64,000 bases of DNA from Methylosinus sp. Sm6 (GCF_019802345.1 NZ_JAINDZ010000016.1:51173-115172); one strand, 5' to 3'; shown: positions 9,136-17,961, counted from the first letter of the stretch. Program-made: numbers and translations. Notes: generated from the sequence alone by a model not told the origin.

Positions 9136-10050
9136 ATGGCCCAGCGGACTTATCTCGGAGACCGGGTCGCGGGCGGCCATCCGACGCTTTCGCTCATCGT
9201 CTGCACCATCGGCCGCGTCGAGCCGCTCGTCCGGCTGTTTGCGTCGCTTCTCGAGCAGACGAGCGCGGACTTCGAGATCGTTCTCGTCGACCAAAATCCG
9301 CCGGGAACGCTCGACGTGATTCTGGCGTCGGTCGTCGACCGACTGAAGATCCTGCATGTCGCATCTCCCCGAGGCCTCTCGCGCGCTCGTAACGCCGGTC
9401 TGCGAGAGGCCGCCGGCGCCCTCGTCTGCTTTCCAGACGATGATTGCTGGTACGCCCCGCATCTCGTCGAAGAGGTGATCGGCCGCTTTGCGCGCGAGCC
9501 CGGCCTCGATCTGCTCATGGGACGCACAGTCGACGCGGCCGGGACGAATTCCCTCGGCCTGTTTCTCGGCCATAGCGCGCCGGTCGACCGTCGCAATGTC
9601 TGGTTCGCCGGCAATTCGAATGGCCTGTTCCTTCGCGCAGAAGTCGCGAAAAGGATCGGCGGGTTCGACGAAGCTCTCGGCGTCGGCGCCGACACGCCGT
9701 TCCGATCCGGCGAGGAAACCGATTACGTGCTGCGCGCCCTCGCGCTCGGCGCGAAATGCTGGTTCCATCATGATCTGACCGTGTTTCACGATCAGGCGCC
9801 CGACCGCAACTCCGCCGCGATCTCCCGCGCAAGAGCCTATGCGCCAGGCTTCGGCCGTGTGTTGAGGCTGCATTACGACGCCTCTTATCTCGCCGAGCGT
9901 CTCCTGCGGACGCTCGCGCGCGCAATCCTGTCGGCGCTTTCGTTCGATCTTTCGACGGCACATTACAAGCTCGTCTGGGGTCTCGGCACGCTCAAGGGCT
10001 ATTTATCACCTTGTGCAGGTGAAGGAACACGATTGCCAGGGCGAAGGTGA
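9136..10050 (+). CDS. Glycosyltransferase family 2
   Basis: GT-A glycosyltransferase (304 aa) of the exopolysaccharide locus. Visible motifs are LSLIVCTIGRVEPLVRLF at the start, the nucleotide-binding SRARNAGL, the metal-binding FPDDDCWYAP (DDD), and the acceptor-side GGFDEALGVGADTPFRSGEETD (E-E-T-D in the position of the family's ED motif). No clear ribosome binding site precedes ATG 9136; the start is the first in frame. The 3' end overlaps the convergent WecG-like gene by 59 bases (9992-10050). The last residues (about SPCAGEGTRLPGRR) are read through the other gene's duplicated tail and are unlikely to be conserved. Confidence 0.86.
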   Translation: MAQRTYLGDRVAGGHPTLSLIVCTIGRVEPLVRLFASLLEQTSADFEIVLVDQNPPGTLDVILASVVDRLKILHVASPRGLSRARNAGLREAAGALVCFPDDDCWYAPHLVEEVIGRFAREPGLDLLMGRTVDAAGTNSLGLFLGHSAPVDRRNVWFAGNSNGLFLRAEVAKRIGGFDEALGVGADTPFRSGEETDYVLRALALGAKCWFHHDLTVFHDQAPDRNSAAISRARAYAPGFGRVLRLHYDASYLAERLLRTLARAILSALSFDLSTAHYKLVWGLGTLKGYLSPCAGEGTRLPGRR

Positions 10051-10858
10051 ACGCTCCGAACGTATATCCATAGGCGAGCTTTCGCGGCTCGCTGAGATTT
10101 CCCCACGGCCATTGCGCCTGCTGCACGCCTTGCAATCGAAAGCACGCCATCGCCAGCGCGAAGGTGAAGGCTCCGACCGTATAGCGATGGACGAGTCGAC
10201 GTGGCTCGCGCCAAAGCCGGAACAGCCATTCGAGCCTTGCGCGTCGAAGCCAGGCCGGAGCGCGTGGAACCGTCCCCGAGACGAAGTCGAACAATGCGCC
10301 GACGCCGAACGTCAGCCTGCTGTTCAATTCGTCGCGATGCGCGTCCATGAACAATTCCTGTCGCGGATTGCCCATTGCGACGAGCAGCACGTCCGGCGCA
10401 TGGCTCGCGATTTCGGCAACGACCGCGGCCTCTTCGGCGGCGGAGAAATAGCCGTCGCGATAGCCGACGACCTCGTGCCATGGATAGCTCTCCGCGAGTC
10501 GCGCCGCGGCGCGCGCGACGACATCGGGCCTGGCGCCGAGCAGATAGATGCGCAGCGGCCGCTTGCTCGTCGCGAGAAAGGTCGGAACCAGGTCCGTTCC
10601 GTTCAGATTTCCCGGAAAGGCCGCACCTGTAACGAGCCGGGAGGCGATGTCGAGAGCGACGCCGTCATTGAACACCAGCATCTGCGCCAACGCATGGCGA
10701 AAGACCGGATCGAAAAAGGCATTGCTCGCCGTATGCGCATTGCAGAACGCCACGCGTCGGGAGCCTCGTCCCTCCAGCGCGTCTTCGATGCGACGCAGGG
10801 CTTCTTCGACAGTCAAATGCTCGATGCGAATGGGACCAAGATTCAATGCACGCTTCAT
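9992..10858 (-). CDS. WecG/TagA/GumM family glycosyltransferase (GT26) with duplicated C-terminal membrane segment
   Basis: Predicted membrane-associated glycosyltransferase (288 aa) that adds a sugar to a lipid-linked intermediate. The core has the GT26 motifs: FCNAHTASNAFFD, NDGVALDIASRL, FPGNLNGTDLVPTFL, YLLGARPDVV, and GNPRQELFMDAH (catalytic/UDP-binding region). After the normal core (about residue 225) the sequence RYTVGAFTFALA recurs 39 residues later as GYTFGAFTFALA, so the C-terminal hydrophobic segment occurs twice. That tail runs into the convergent GT2 gene. GumM-like activity is inference from family and context. Confidence 0.88.
   Translation of the reverse strand: MKRALNLGPIRIEHLTVEEALRRIEDALEGRGSRRVAFCNAHTASNAFFDPVFRHALAQMLVFNDGVALDIASRLVTGAAFPGNLNGTDLVPTFLATSKRPLRIYLLGARPDVVARAAARLAESYPWHEVVGYRDGYFSAAEEAAVVAEIASHAPDVLLVAMGNPRQELFMDAHRDELNSRLTFGVGALFDFVSGTVPRAPAWLRRARLEWLFRLWREPRRLVHRYTVGAFTFALAMACFRLQGVQQAQWPWGNLSEPRKLAYGYTFGAFTFALAIVFLHLHKVINSP
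10032..10222. repeat. 117-bp-spaced tandem duplication in the 3' end of the WecG-like gene
   Basis: On the plus strand a block beginning at 10032 (attgccagggcgaaggtga) recurs in diverged form at 10149 (atcgccagcgcgaaggtga). Similarity covers roughly 65-75 bases per copy, and the copies are spaced by 117 bases (39 codons), so the reading frame is kept. It encodes the doubled hydrophobic tail of the GT26 protein. Confidence 0.8.
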
Positions 10859-11118
10859 CCGCAGACCTCGCGAGGGACGATTCCGATCTCACGAGAACAT
10901 GAAGCGCCGTCATCACCAATGATATCTAAACAGGCTAAACTTCGATTTGTTCTTGGTTTTCCGATTCAAAGCAAGATTGCGACAATTCGATTCGAATATT
11001 ATGCAAGGATGCGAATCCGCGGCAGAGCACGGGCCAATTCGAGTGAAGTCGATCGAGCGGTTCTCGCGTGCAGGCGACATCCGATCGCTAGAAGGATTCC
11101 GCTAAAACGGAAAGCGCG
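10859..11118. other. Non-coding stretch upstream of the WecG-like gene
   Basis: Just under 300 bases with no supported gene. The segment about 10915-11010 is clearly richer in A/T than its surroundings and lies upstream of the minus-strand GT26 gene, so it is the likely promoter region. No defined -35/-10 pair is claimed. Confidence 0.4.
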
Positions 11119-11307
11119 CTAGCGTCGAGATTGGATGTAGGCGCAGAACAAGATCGCGCCGATCGACAGCGGCCACAGCGCGTGTGCGAAGACGAACAGC
11201 ATGGGCGACAGTCTTCGGCTCTCGTTCCAATTCATCGAAAGCGAAATGAGAGCGATGCCGCATCCGACCGCCAGATAGAGGTAAAACAAGGCCTCGACGC
11301 CCCACAT
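11119..11307 (-). CDS. Small two-helix membrane protein, unknown
   Basis: Hypothetical protein of 62 aa with two hydrophobic segments (about 5-22, ALFYLYLAVGCGIALISL, and about 35-57, FVFAHALWPLSIGAILFCAY), a short NWNESRR loop between them and a QSRR C-terminus. The frame is open to an ATG at 11412, but ATG 11307 is preceded by GGGAG at a good distance and starts directly before the first helix, so the short form is preferred. It lies between the GT26 gene and the divergent chain-length gene. No family recognised. Confidence 0.5.
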   Translation of the reverse strand: MWGVEALFYLYLAVGCGIALISLSMNWNESRRLSPMLFVFAHALWPLSIGAILFCAYIQSRR

Positions 11308-11474
11308 CTGTCGCTCCCACGTCGATCGCCGCCAATGCGTTCGTCGACAATTCGAAACCTGACATGCGCGAAGCTCGGGCGCCGATATTAACATAAGCTT
11401 AAGGATAACCACGTCTATATTCGAGGGGCCATCCGACCTTCGCGAACACGCGACGTGCAGGAAAAATAGCGTCC

Positions 11475-13586
11475 ATGAATCGAATTCGCCCCGGAAGCGA
11501 GCCGCAGACGGACCCGAGCGGGTCCCGCTCGCCCGAGCGCAATGCGGATGCGCCGAGCGCGCTCGATTTCGACGCCGGCGAATATGTCCGCTTCGTGCGG
11601 CGTCATGGCAAATGGATCCTGTCGATTACCGGGATCGCATTGATCCTCGGATTGTGCTTCTATCTGCTCGTGCCCGCGCGCTATCGCTCTGTCGCGGAGA
11701 TTTTGCTCGATCCGCGCGGCGTGGCGCTGGCGAAAGCCGACCCCGCATTTCAGAGCCTCGGAGCGGACAGCAATCTGCTCGATCTCGAGACGCAGCGCTA
11801 TCTCATCGTGTCGAGCAGCGTGCTCGGCGCCGTCGTCGATGAGGAAAGGCTCAACGAAGACCCGCAGTTCACGCGCGTCGGCTTCATCGGCAAGCTGCTC
11901 GGAAGCAAGCCCAACGACAGCAGAGAAGCGGCGATCGAAAAGCTCGCCGCCATGATCGAGGTCATGAGAGGCGAGCGCGCGCTGATCCTCGACATCATCG
12001 TAGTCAGTCCAGACCCGCGGCTCTCGGCGCGTCTCGCCAACGCGGTCGCGCGCGTGTTCTTTTCCCGGAATGGCGCCGCCCAGCGCGAGGCCGCGCGTCG
12101 GGCGGGCCTCGCTCTCCAGGGTCGCGCCGAGCAATTGGCGCAGGAGCTGCAAGACGCCGAAGCGAAAGTCGAGCGCTACAAATCCGAGCACGATCTTTCC
12201 GAGACGGCGGGAAAGCTCACCGCGGAGCAGCAGCTCGGCGATCTCAGCTATCAGCTCGGCCTCGCCCGCTCACAGGTCGCGCAGACCAGAGCCCGTTTCG
12301 AAGAGGTCACGAAGCTGCAACGCTCGAAAGCCGCGGTCGATCAATTGTCCGACGCGGTGCATTCGAACACGATTTCCGGCCTGCGCACGCAATATGCGAC
12401 GCTGGTCCAGCAGAAGTCGGCGATGGAGATGCAATTTGGTCCCAAATTTCCGCCGCTGATCGATATCCAGCGGCAGATTCAGGAAGTCGGCAGGCTCATC
12501 GACGCAGAGCTCTCGCGGATCGCCGGCGCGGCGCTCAGCGATCATCGCCGCGCGCAGACGACGGAGGCCGATCTCGAGAGCAGGCTCGCGGGGCTCAAGC
12601 GGCGGTCGTTCCAGGTGAATGAGACGATGGTCGGGCTGCGCGCGCTGGAGCGCAGCGTCGAAGCGACGCGCAATCTCTATCAATCTTCGCTCAAGCGCGC
12701 CAAGGAGCTCGAAGAATCGCAGGAGGTCGACAGCTCCACGTCGCGCATCATCACCGAGGCCGTGCCCAATAACAAAAAGGCCGGCCCTCCCCTCCCGCTC
12801 GTGCTCGGCGGCGCTCTGATCTGCGGCATCGGCCTCGGCAGCGCAGCCGGTTATTTCCGCGACCGCATGGGCGCAAAGGCGCGCGAACCGGCGCATGCGT
12901 CCCGCAGCCTGTTCGATCTACCCATCCTCGCCGATTTTCGAGTCGTCGAAACGATGAAGGCGAGTGAACGGCCCTCGACCAGGATCCTGCGCTGGATTCT
13001 CGGCGTCGACAGGGATGCTGGACCACGCACGATCTTTTTTCTCGGACTCGACGACGATGGACGCAAGCCGAAGGTGATGTTCGAGATCGCGCTCGCCGCG
13101 CTCGACCGTGGTCGACGCGTCATCACTCTGGATACAAATCGGTCCGGCGGCGCGGCATGCCGCCTTTGGCGAAAGGAAGCCGCTCGATTGCTGCGCAAGG
13201 GAGCGGGCGGTCGGGATATCGAGCTGGTGACGCGCTGGCCGCACGACTCCTGCTTCGCGATCCATGATCGCTCCCGAGGCAGCGTGGAGTTCGCTTCGAT
13301 TGCGGAAATGATCGATAGCGACGCCGCCGACCTTCCGCCTCGGCGCTTCTGGAGCGCGTTCAGAGACAGGCTTCGCGCCTTCGAGAACGCCGACATGATT
13401 CTCGTGAGCGCCAATGCCGAAGACTACGAAGCCTTCGCCGTCGACAGTCGCTCGGACGCTCTGCTCGCGCTCATCGACGGCGACCGACCGGAGCGGGGCG
13501 TTCTCTCCCGGCTCGCCGAGTCGATCGGCGCAGATATTCCGAGCTCCGCCGGAGTGGTTCTCGTCGGAGAAAGGGCGGCCGCATGA
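11475..13586 (+). CDS. Wzc/GumC-type polysaccharide chain-length protein with degenerate kinase domain
   Basis: Inner-membrane protein (703 aa) predicted to set chain length and couple polymerisation to export. Visible are a first membrane helix (about 52-72), the Wzz periplasmic domain (ARYRSVAEILLDPRG), a long coiled coil (about 205-360), the GNVR-like segment (RNLYQSSLKRAKELEESQ), a second membrane helix (about 440-460) and a cytoplasmic domain. The last domain (about 515-700) has the layout of a BY-kinase, but the Walker A position reads GLDDDGRKPK rather than GxxxxGK[ST], and Walker A' is ITLDTN. There is no C-terminal tyrosine cluster, so kinase activity is unlikely. Its stop overlaps the start of the next gene (ATGA). 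Confidence 0.83.
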   Translation: MNRIRPGSEPQTDPSGSRSPERNADAPSALDFDAGEYVRFVRRHGKWILSITGIALILGLCFYLLVPARYRSVAEILLDPRGVALAKADPAFQSLGADSNLLDLETQRYLIVSSSVLGAVVDEERLNEDPQFTRVGFIGKLLGSKPNDSREAAIEKLAAMIEVMRGERALILDIIVVSPDPRLSARLANAVARVFFSRNGAAQREAARRAGLALQGRAEQLAQELQDAEAKVERYKSEHDLSETAGKLTAEQQLGDLSYQLGLARSQVAQTRARFEEVTKLQRSKAAVDQLSDAVHSNTISGLRTQYATLVQQKSAMEMQFGPKFPPLIDIQRQIQEVGRLIDAELSRIAGAALSDHRRAQTTEADLESRLAGLKRRSFQVNETMVGLRALERSVEATRNLYQSSLKRAKELEESQEVDSSTSRIITEAVPNNKKAGPPLPLVLGGALICGIGLGSAAGYFRDRMGAKAREPAHASRSLFDLPILADFRVVETMKASERPSTRILRWILGVDRDAGPRTIFFLGLDDDGRKPKVMFEIALAALDRGRRVITLDTNRSGGAACRLWRKEAARLLRKGAGGRDIELVTRWPHDSCFAIHDRSRGSVEFASIAEMIDSDAADLPPRRFWSAFRDRLRAFENADMILVSANAEDYEAFAVDSRSDALLALIDGDRPERGVLSRLAESIGADIPSSAGVVLVGERAAA

Positions 13587-14866
13587 GAGCCGCCGCCCTC
13601 CCGAGCTTCGCCGCGATCGAGGAACGAACCGAAACGGCTCGTCTCCTCGCGGCCGCTCTGGTGTTCGGCGGCGTGATTTTCAATTTCGTGCTCTGTATCG
13701 TCAACGCCAAGATTTTCTCCATCAGCCCAGCGATCGTCATGCTCGCGGAGATGGGCCTCATCGGCGCGAGCCTCGCGCTCATGGCCAAGGACGCGACAGC
13801 GCTGACCGTCATCCTCCTCGGCTTCATGTCTTACGCGGCCTTTCTCAGCGCGATGCGAGCGTCGGTGGACTTGAAGGCGATCCGCGACGTGATCATCCCG
13901 ATCATTTTCCTCTTTCTCGGCCGTCGCTTCGGCTCCGCCTCGATGGGCGATCGCCTCGTCGAGCTGTGCGTGTGGACGGTGCTGATCGTCGGCGTCTGCG
14001 AATACAGCTTTCTGACGCAATATCTGAAGATCGTCGACATCAGATCATACTATGTCGCGCGCGGCACCGTCGATCCGGCCTCGATCGACACCACCGGAAC
14101 CGGCCTCTTCGCGAGCGGCATTCGTCCGGAAGGCAGAACGCTGCTGCCCTTCCTCGGCGCGCATCGCGTGTCCTCGATCTTCCTCGAGCCGGTGTCGATG
14201 GGCAATTTCGGCGCGATCGTGTTCGCATGGATCGCGCTGCGCAATTTCTCCAAGCCGGCCCGACTGGCGATCGAGCTCATCCCCGCCGTAGCGGTTTTCG
14301 TCATGGCGGATGCGCGCTTCGGCCTGATGGTGTCCTTGACCGCCTTCATCATCTATCCGGCCTCGAGACATGTCGGTCGCGTCATCCTGCTTCTGGCGCC
14401 CTTCTTCGTCATTTTCGCGCTGGCGGTGAACGGCTTCCTCAATGCCGACGTCATCTGGGACAATGGCCTCAAAGGGCGCATGATCCTTTCGGGACAAATG
14501 TTGTCGCATCTCGATTTCTGGGAGGCGATGGGCTTCATTCCGGTGACGCGCTTCGTGTCCGATTCCGGCTACACCTACACGCTGGCGAAATTCGGCCTCG
14601 TCGGCTGCATCGGACTGTGGAGCCTGTTCACTTTCGCGCCGACGGCGAGCGAGCAGGCCTGGCGCTATCGTCTTTTTATCGGCTTCTACATCACCGCGCT
14701 TCTGATCATCAGCGACTCCGTCTACTCGATCAAGACAGCAGCGCTGGCGTGGTTCTTGGCGGGATGCCTTGAGGCTCCCGACCCTGGCGACGACTTGCCG
14801 ACACGCGACGACTTGCCGACACCTGACGACTTGCCGAAAATGGAACAGCGAGCGCAACGCATATGA
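13583..14866 (+). CDS. Wzy-like polysaccharide polymerase / O-antigen ligase family membrane protein
   Basis: Multi-pass membrane protein (427 aa, about 10-11 hydrophobic segments) with one larger extracytoplasmic loop (about 150-200, containing SSIFLEPVSMGNFGA, which resembles the SxFxEPxxxG segment of O-antigen ligase/Wzy proteins). Predicted to polymerise lipid-linked repeat units in the periplasm. It is coupled at both ends: ATG overlaps the Wzc-like stop and its stop overlaps the hydrolase start. The C-terminal tail holds three near-identical hexapeptides (DDLPTR, DDLPTP, DDLPKM) from an 18-bp tandem repeat, which probably represents recent slippage growth. Confidence 0.8.
   Translation: MRAAALPSFAAIEERTETARLLAAALVFGGVIFNFVLCIVNAKIFSISPAIVMLAEMGLIGASLALMAKDATALTVILLGFMSYAAFLSAMRASVDLKAIRDVIIPIIFLFLGRRFGSASMGDRLVELCVWTVLIVGVCEYSFLTQYLKIVDIRSYYVARGTVDPASIDTTGTGLFASGIRPEGRTLLPFLGAHRVSSIFLEPVSMGNFGAIVFAWIALRNFSKPARLAIELIPAVAVFVMADARFGLMVSLTAFIIYPASRHVGRVILLLAPFFVIFALAVNGFLNADVIWDNGLKGRMILSGQMLSHLDFWEAMGFIPVTRFVSDSGYTYTLAKFGLVGCIGLWSLFTFAPTASEQAWRYRLFIGFYITALLIISDSVYSIKTAALAWFLAGCLEAPDPGDDLPTRDDLPTPDDLPKMEQRAQRI
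14787..14840 (+). repeat. 18-bp tandem repeat, three copies, in the Wzy-like gene tail
   Basis: Units at 14787-14804 and 14805-14822 are identical (gcgacgacttgccgacac); the third, 14823-14840, is a diverged copy. The unit is a multiple of three, so copy-number change would alter the C-terminal tail without breaking the frame. Confidence 0.85.
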
Positions 14867-16668
14867 TGGAAGAGCCTCGATCACCCCGGGGAGGAACGCC
14901 GATCTCCTTCGGCGGCTGCGCCGGATTCTACCATGCCGGCCGCTCCCGCGTGGCCGTGCTGATCTGCAGCCCCTGGGGCCATGAAGAACTCAGCATGCGT
15001 TCGAGCTTGCGCGAGTTCGCGGATAATCTCGCGCAGGCGGGACTTCCCACGCTGCGCTTCGACTATCCGGGAACCGGCGACTCGCTCGATCCGAGCGATC
15101 GAGCATGGCGCCTCGAGGATTGGATCGCAGCCGCACATTCGGCAGCGGCGTTGCTGCTCGATATTTCGCGCGCGCGGCATCTCGTCATCGTCGGCCAAGG
15201 GCTCGGCGTCGCCGTCGCGATCGGCGTGGCGAGAGAATTGGAGGATGTCGCCGGCCTCGCGCTGCTCGCTGGCTTCGCTCGCGGCGCGCCCTATCTCAAG
15301 CAATTGAAGGTGAGCGCCACAATGCTCGCCGATGCGGCCGGACTCCCGCCGGCGGACGCCGGCGACGGCCTCGCCCTGCTCGGCTTCAAACTGCCCGCGT
15401 CATTCATCGCAGATGTGAAGCAGATCGATTTCGCGACTCTGGCGTCCTCGCCGGCGCCGTCCGCACTCGTCGTCGGCCGCCCCGGCGATCGACAGAGCGC
15501 CACGCTCGCCGACCATCTCGAGAAGCTCGGCGCCGCAGTCACGAGGCTGGATTATATCGACTATGAACGGCTGACGACCAATCCGCCCATCAAGGCGATG
15601 GCGCTCGAGACTTTCGAGCGGGCGGCATCCTGGATCGAAGAAATCCGCAGCGCTCGCGACAAGGAGACGAACGGCGGCGCGCCGCTCGCGCCGATCGGCG
15701 CGGAGCTCCCGCTCGCGACAGAGCGGTTTCAGGAAACGCGGTTTCGCTTCGGACCTCGAGGGCTCTATGGAGCGTGGTGCGAGCCGCAGGGACCGCGCCG
15801 CGGACGCGTGCTTTTGTTCCTCAACTGCGGGGCCAATCCTCACGCCGGCTGGCGCAGGATGACGGTCGAGCAGGCGCGCGCGCTCGCGCGGCGCGGAATT
15901 TCCTCGCTGCGCATCGACACATCCGGCATCGGCGACAGCCCGGCGCGGCCGGATGCGGCGACCAAAATCTATTCGCGACATCAGGTGGAGGAAGCGAGCG
16001 CCGCCGTCGATTGGCTCATCGAGCGCGGCGCGCGCGAGATCACTCTGGTCGGCGTCTGCTCCGGCGCGTATCAAGCCTTTCATACGGCTCTCGAGGACCG
16101 GCGGGTCGACGATCTCGTCATCGTCAATCCGGCGGTCTTCGTGTGGGACGACAATTATGAGGTCGAAGAATTTCTGAAATTGTTCTCGCGCAGCAATCTC
16201 ACCTATTTCGCGCGCCTCACCGAGGCGGACGGCCTGCGGAAGCTGCTCAGCGGTCGCGTCGCGGTCGGCCGGCTGGCGAGCGTCGTCGCCGAACGCGTGC
16301 TCGACAAGATCAAAGGACATCTGGCGGCGGTCGTTCCCTGGTTCGAGGGCCCGATCGGACGCAGGGTGCACCAGCACTTCAATCAACTCCGAACGCGCGG
16401 CGTTCACATCTCGCTCGTCACTTGCGAGAATGATCTCAGCGAGGACGAGCTCGCCAAGCATTTCGGCGGAGGCGGGACGCGGCTGCGCGCCTATGCGAAT
16501 GTCTCATGGTCGCGCATTCCGAACGCGGATCACAATCTCACCACGGACGCCAGCGTCGAATGGCTGACCGATCATCTGCTGGCGCGCGCGACGGCGAGCC
16601 GCGGCGGACAGACGCGCGAGGCCACGGAGGAATGCGACGCGAAGCGGCCGCTGGAAGGAACGACGTGA
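14863..16668 (+). CDS. Tandem alpha/beta-hydrolase fusion of the exopolysaccharide locus
   Basis: Protein of 601 aa made of two consecutive alpha/beta-hydrolase folds. Domain 1 (about 13-265) has SPWGHEE, FDYPGTGDS and an elbow reading VGQGLG (111-115), in which the usual catalytic Ser of GxSxG is Gly. Domain 2 (about 290-585) has IDTSGIGDS and an elbow GVCSG (397-401), in which the central residue is Cys399; a late NADHNLT could supply the catalytic His. Single-domain relatives are known next to exosortase and polysaccharide genes. The substrate may be an acyl group on the polymer or lipid carrier, but that is inference. Coupled to the Wzy gene (ATGA) and overlapping the next start. Confidence 0.78.
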   Translation: MMEEPRSPRGGTPISFGGCAGFYHAGRSRVAVLICSPWGHEELSMRSSLREFADNLAQAGLPTLRFDYPGTGDSLDPSDRAWRLEDWIAAAHSAAALLLDISRARHLVIVGQGLGVAVAIGVARELEDVAGLALLAGFARGAPYLKQLKVSATMLADAAGLPPADAGDGLALLGFKLPASFIADVKQIDFATLASSPAPSALVVGRPGDRQSATLADHLEKLGAAVTRLDYIDYERLTTNPPIKAMALETFERAASWIEEIRSARDKETNGGAPLAPIGAELPLATERFQETRFRFGPRGLYGAWCEPQGPRRGRVLLFLNCGANPHAGWRRMTVEQARALARRGISSLRIDTSGIGDSPARPDAATKIYSRHQVEEASAAVDWLIERGAREITLVGVCSGAYQAFHTALEDRRVDDLVIVNPAVFVWDDNYEVEEFLKLFSRSNLTYFARLTEADGLRKLLSGRVAVGRLASVVAERVLDKIKGHLAAVVPWFEGPIGRRVHQHFNQLRTRGVHISLVTCENDLSEDELAKHFGGGGTRLRAYANVSWSRIPNADHNLTTDASVEWLTDHLLARATASRGGQTREATEECDAKRPLEGTT

Positions 16669-17678
16669 GTCGCGCCGCGCGCCGTTGGCTGGGCGTCGGC
16701 GCCATTCTCGTCGTTGCGGCGCTCGCCTCTCCGCGCTCCCTCGCGCAGCAGCGCGCGCCGACGATGGGCGCGGCGCCGCAGATCGGCGTCAATCTTTCCG
16801 GCGCCGAGCTCAATCCCGGCAAGGACAGGCGCAACTTCGATTATGTGTTGCCGACCGAAAAGCAGATCGACCATTTCGTCGCCAGGGGAATCCGGATGTT
16901 TCGCATTCCCGTGCTCGCCGAGCGCCTGCTCGGCCGGGGGCCGGAGGGCGAGAAGACGGAAGATTGGCTGGCGCTGCGGACGCTGATCGAGCATGCGCGC
17001 GACGCCGGCGCCAGCGTCATCGTCGATTTCCACCAATACGGCCGCACGCGCGCCGGCTTGATCGGCCGCGACGGCGCCGCGACGCGCGAGTTCGCCGCGG
17101 CCTGGGGGGAGACGGCGCGGCGACTGCGGCGTCATCGCAATGTGATATTCGGGCTGATGAACGAGCCGCACGAGCAGAGCGCGGCGGAATGGCTGAAAGG
17201 CGCCAATGCGGCCATCGCCGCCATTCGCGCGGCGGGCGCGCATCAGCTGATTTTGGCGCCGGGCTCCTATTGGACGGGCGCGCATTCCTGGACGACGACC
17301 GACAATGGCGAGGTCATGAAAGGGATCGTCGATCCGGAGCGCAATTTCGCTTACGAGGTTCATCAATATCTCGACGCCGACAGCTCCGGAACGAAGCCGG
17401 AAGTCGTCGCGGGAGCGGGCGCCTCGCGCCTTTCGGCCTTCACCGCCTGGGCGCGCGCCAATCGGGCAAGAGCCTTTCTCGGCGAGTTCGGCTTCGCGGC
17501 GACGCCGCAGGCGCTGGCCGAGGGCGCGGCGCTGCTCCGCTTCATGGAGCAGAACCGCGACATATGGATCGGCGGCGCCTATTGGGCGGCGGGACAATGG
17601 TGGGGGGACTATATGTTCTCGATCGAGCCGAAGAACGATCGCGATCGGCCGCAATTGGACGTGCTGCTCGCAAAATGA
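16665..17678 (+). CDS. Secreted glycoside hydrolase family 5 (endoglucanase-like)
   Basis: Exported glycosidase (337 aa). The GTG start at 16665 overlaps the preceding stop (GTGA) and gives a clean signal peptide (RRWLGVGAILVVAALASPRSLAQ). The frame is open upstream but only in a shadow frame. GH5 TIM-barrel landmarks are RMFRIPVLAERL, the general acid/base Glu167 in GLMNEPH, YEVHQYLD, and the nucleophile Glu274 in FLGEFG. It probably trims or releases the beta-linked exopolysaccharide made by the upstream genes, as cellulases do in cellulose and succinoglycan loci. The exact linkage cannot be inferred. Confidence 0.88.
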   Translation: MSRAARRWLGVGAILVVAALASPRSLAQQRAPTMGAAPQIGVNLSGAELNPGKDRRNFDYVLPTEKQIDHFVARGIRMFRIPVLAERLLGRGPEGEKTEDWLALRTLIEHARDAGASVIVDFHQYGRTRAGLIGRDGAATREFAAAWGETARRLRRHRNVIFGLMNEPHEQSAAEWLKGANAAIAAIRAAGAHQLILAPGSYWTGAHSWTTTDNGEVMKGIVDPERNFAYEVHQYLDADSSGTKPEVVAGAGASRLSAFTAWARANRARAFLGEFGFAATPQALAEGAALLRFMEQNRDIWIGGAYWAAGQWWGDYMFSIEPKNDRDRPQLDVLLAK

Positions 17679-17794
17679 CGCGCGAGGAAGCTGCGGCGAG
17701 GCCGGATGGTCCGGGGCTCTTGAAGCGGGACCTCGATTCGGATTATTCGTTGTCGCGTCCCACAGCGTCCACGCTGCGGGGCGCTGACGGCAAT

Positions 17795-17871
<77 letters not shown>

Positions 17872-17930
17872 GCGGGGCGAATTTTCTCAAATCCGTCCGT
17901 CCGTGGTCCTTCAGAAGTCAATGCGGATCA

Positions 17931-17961
17931 CGCCGTCAGCGTGCGCGGCGCGCTGACGGCG
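17931..17961. terminator. Inverted repeat after tRNA-Arg, possible bidirectional terminator
   Basis: Perfect 11-bp inverted repeat CGCCGTCAGCG (17931-17941) and CGCTGACGGCG (17951-17961) with a 9-base loop, between the tRNA and the convergent TonB-receptor gene. Neither side has a T-tract, so intrinsic termination is uncertain. Confidence 0.4.
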
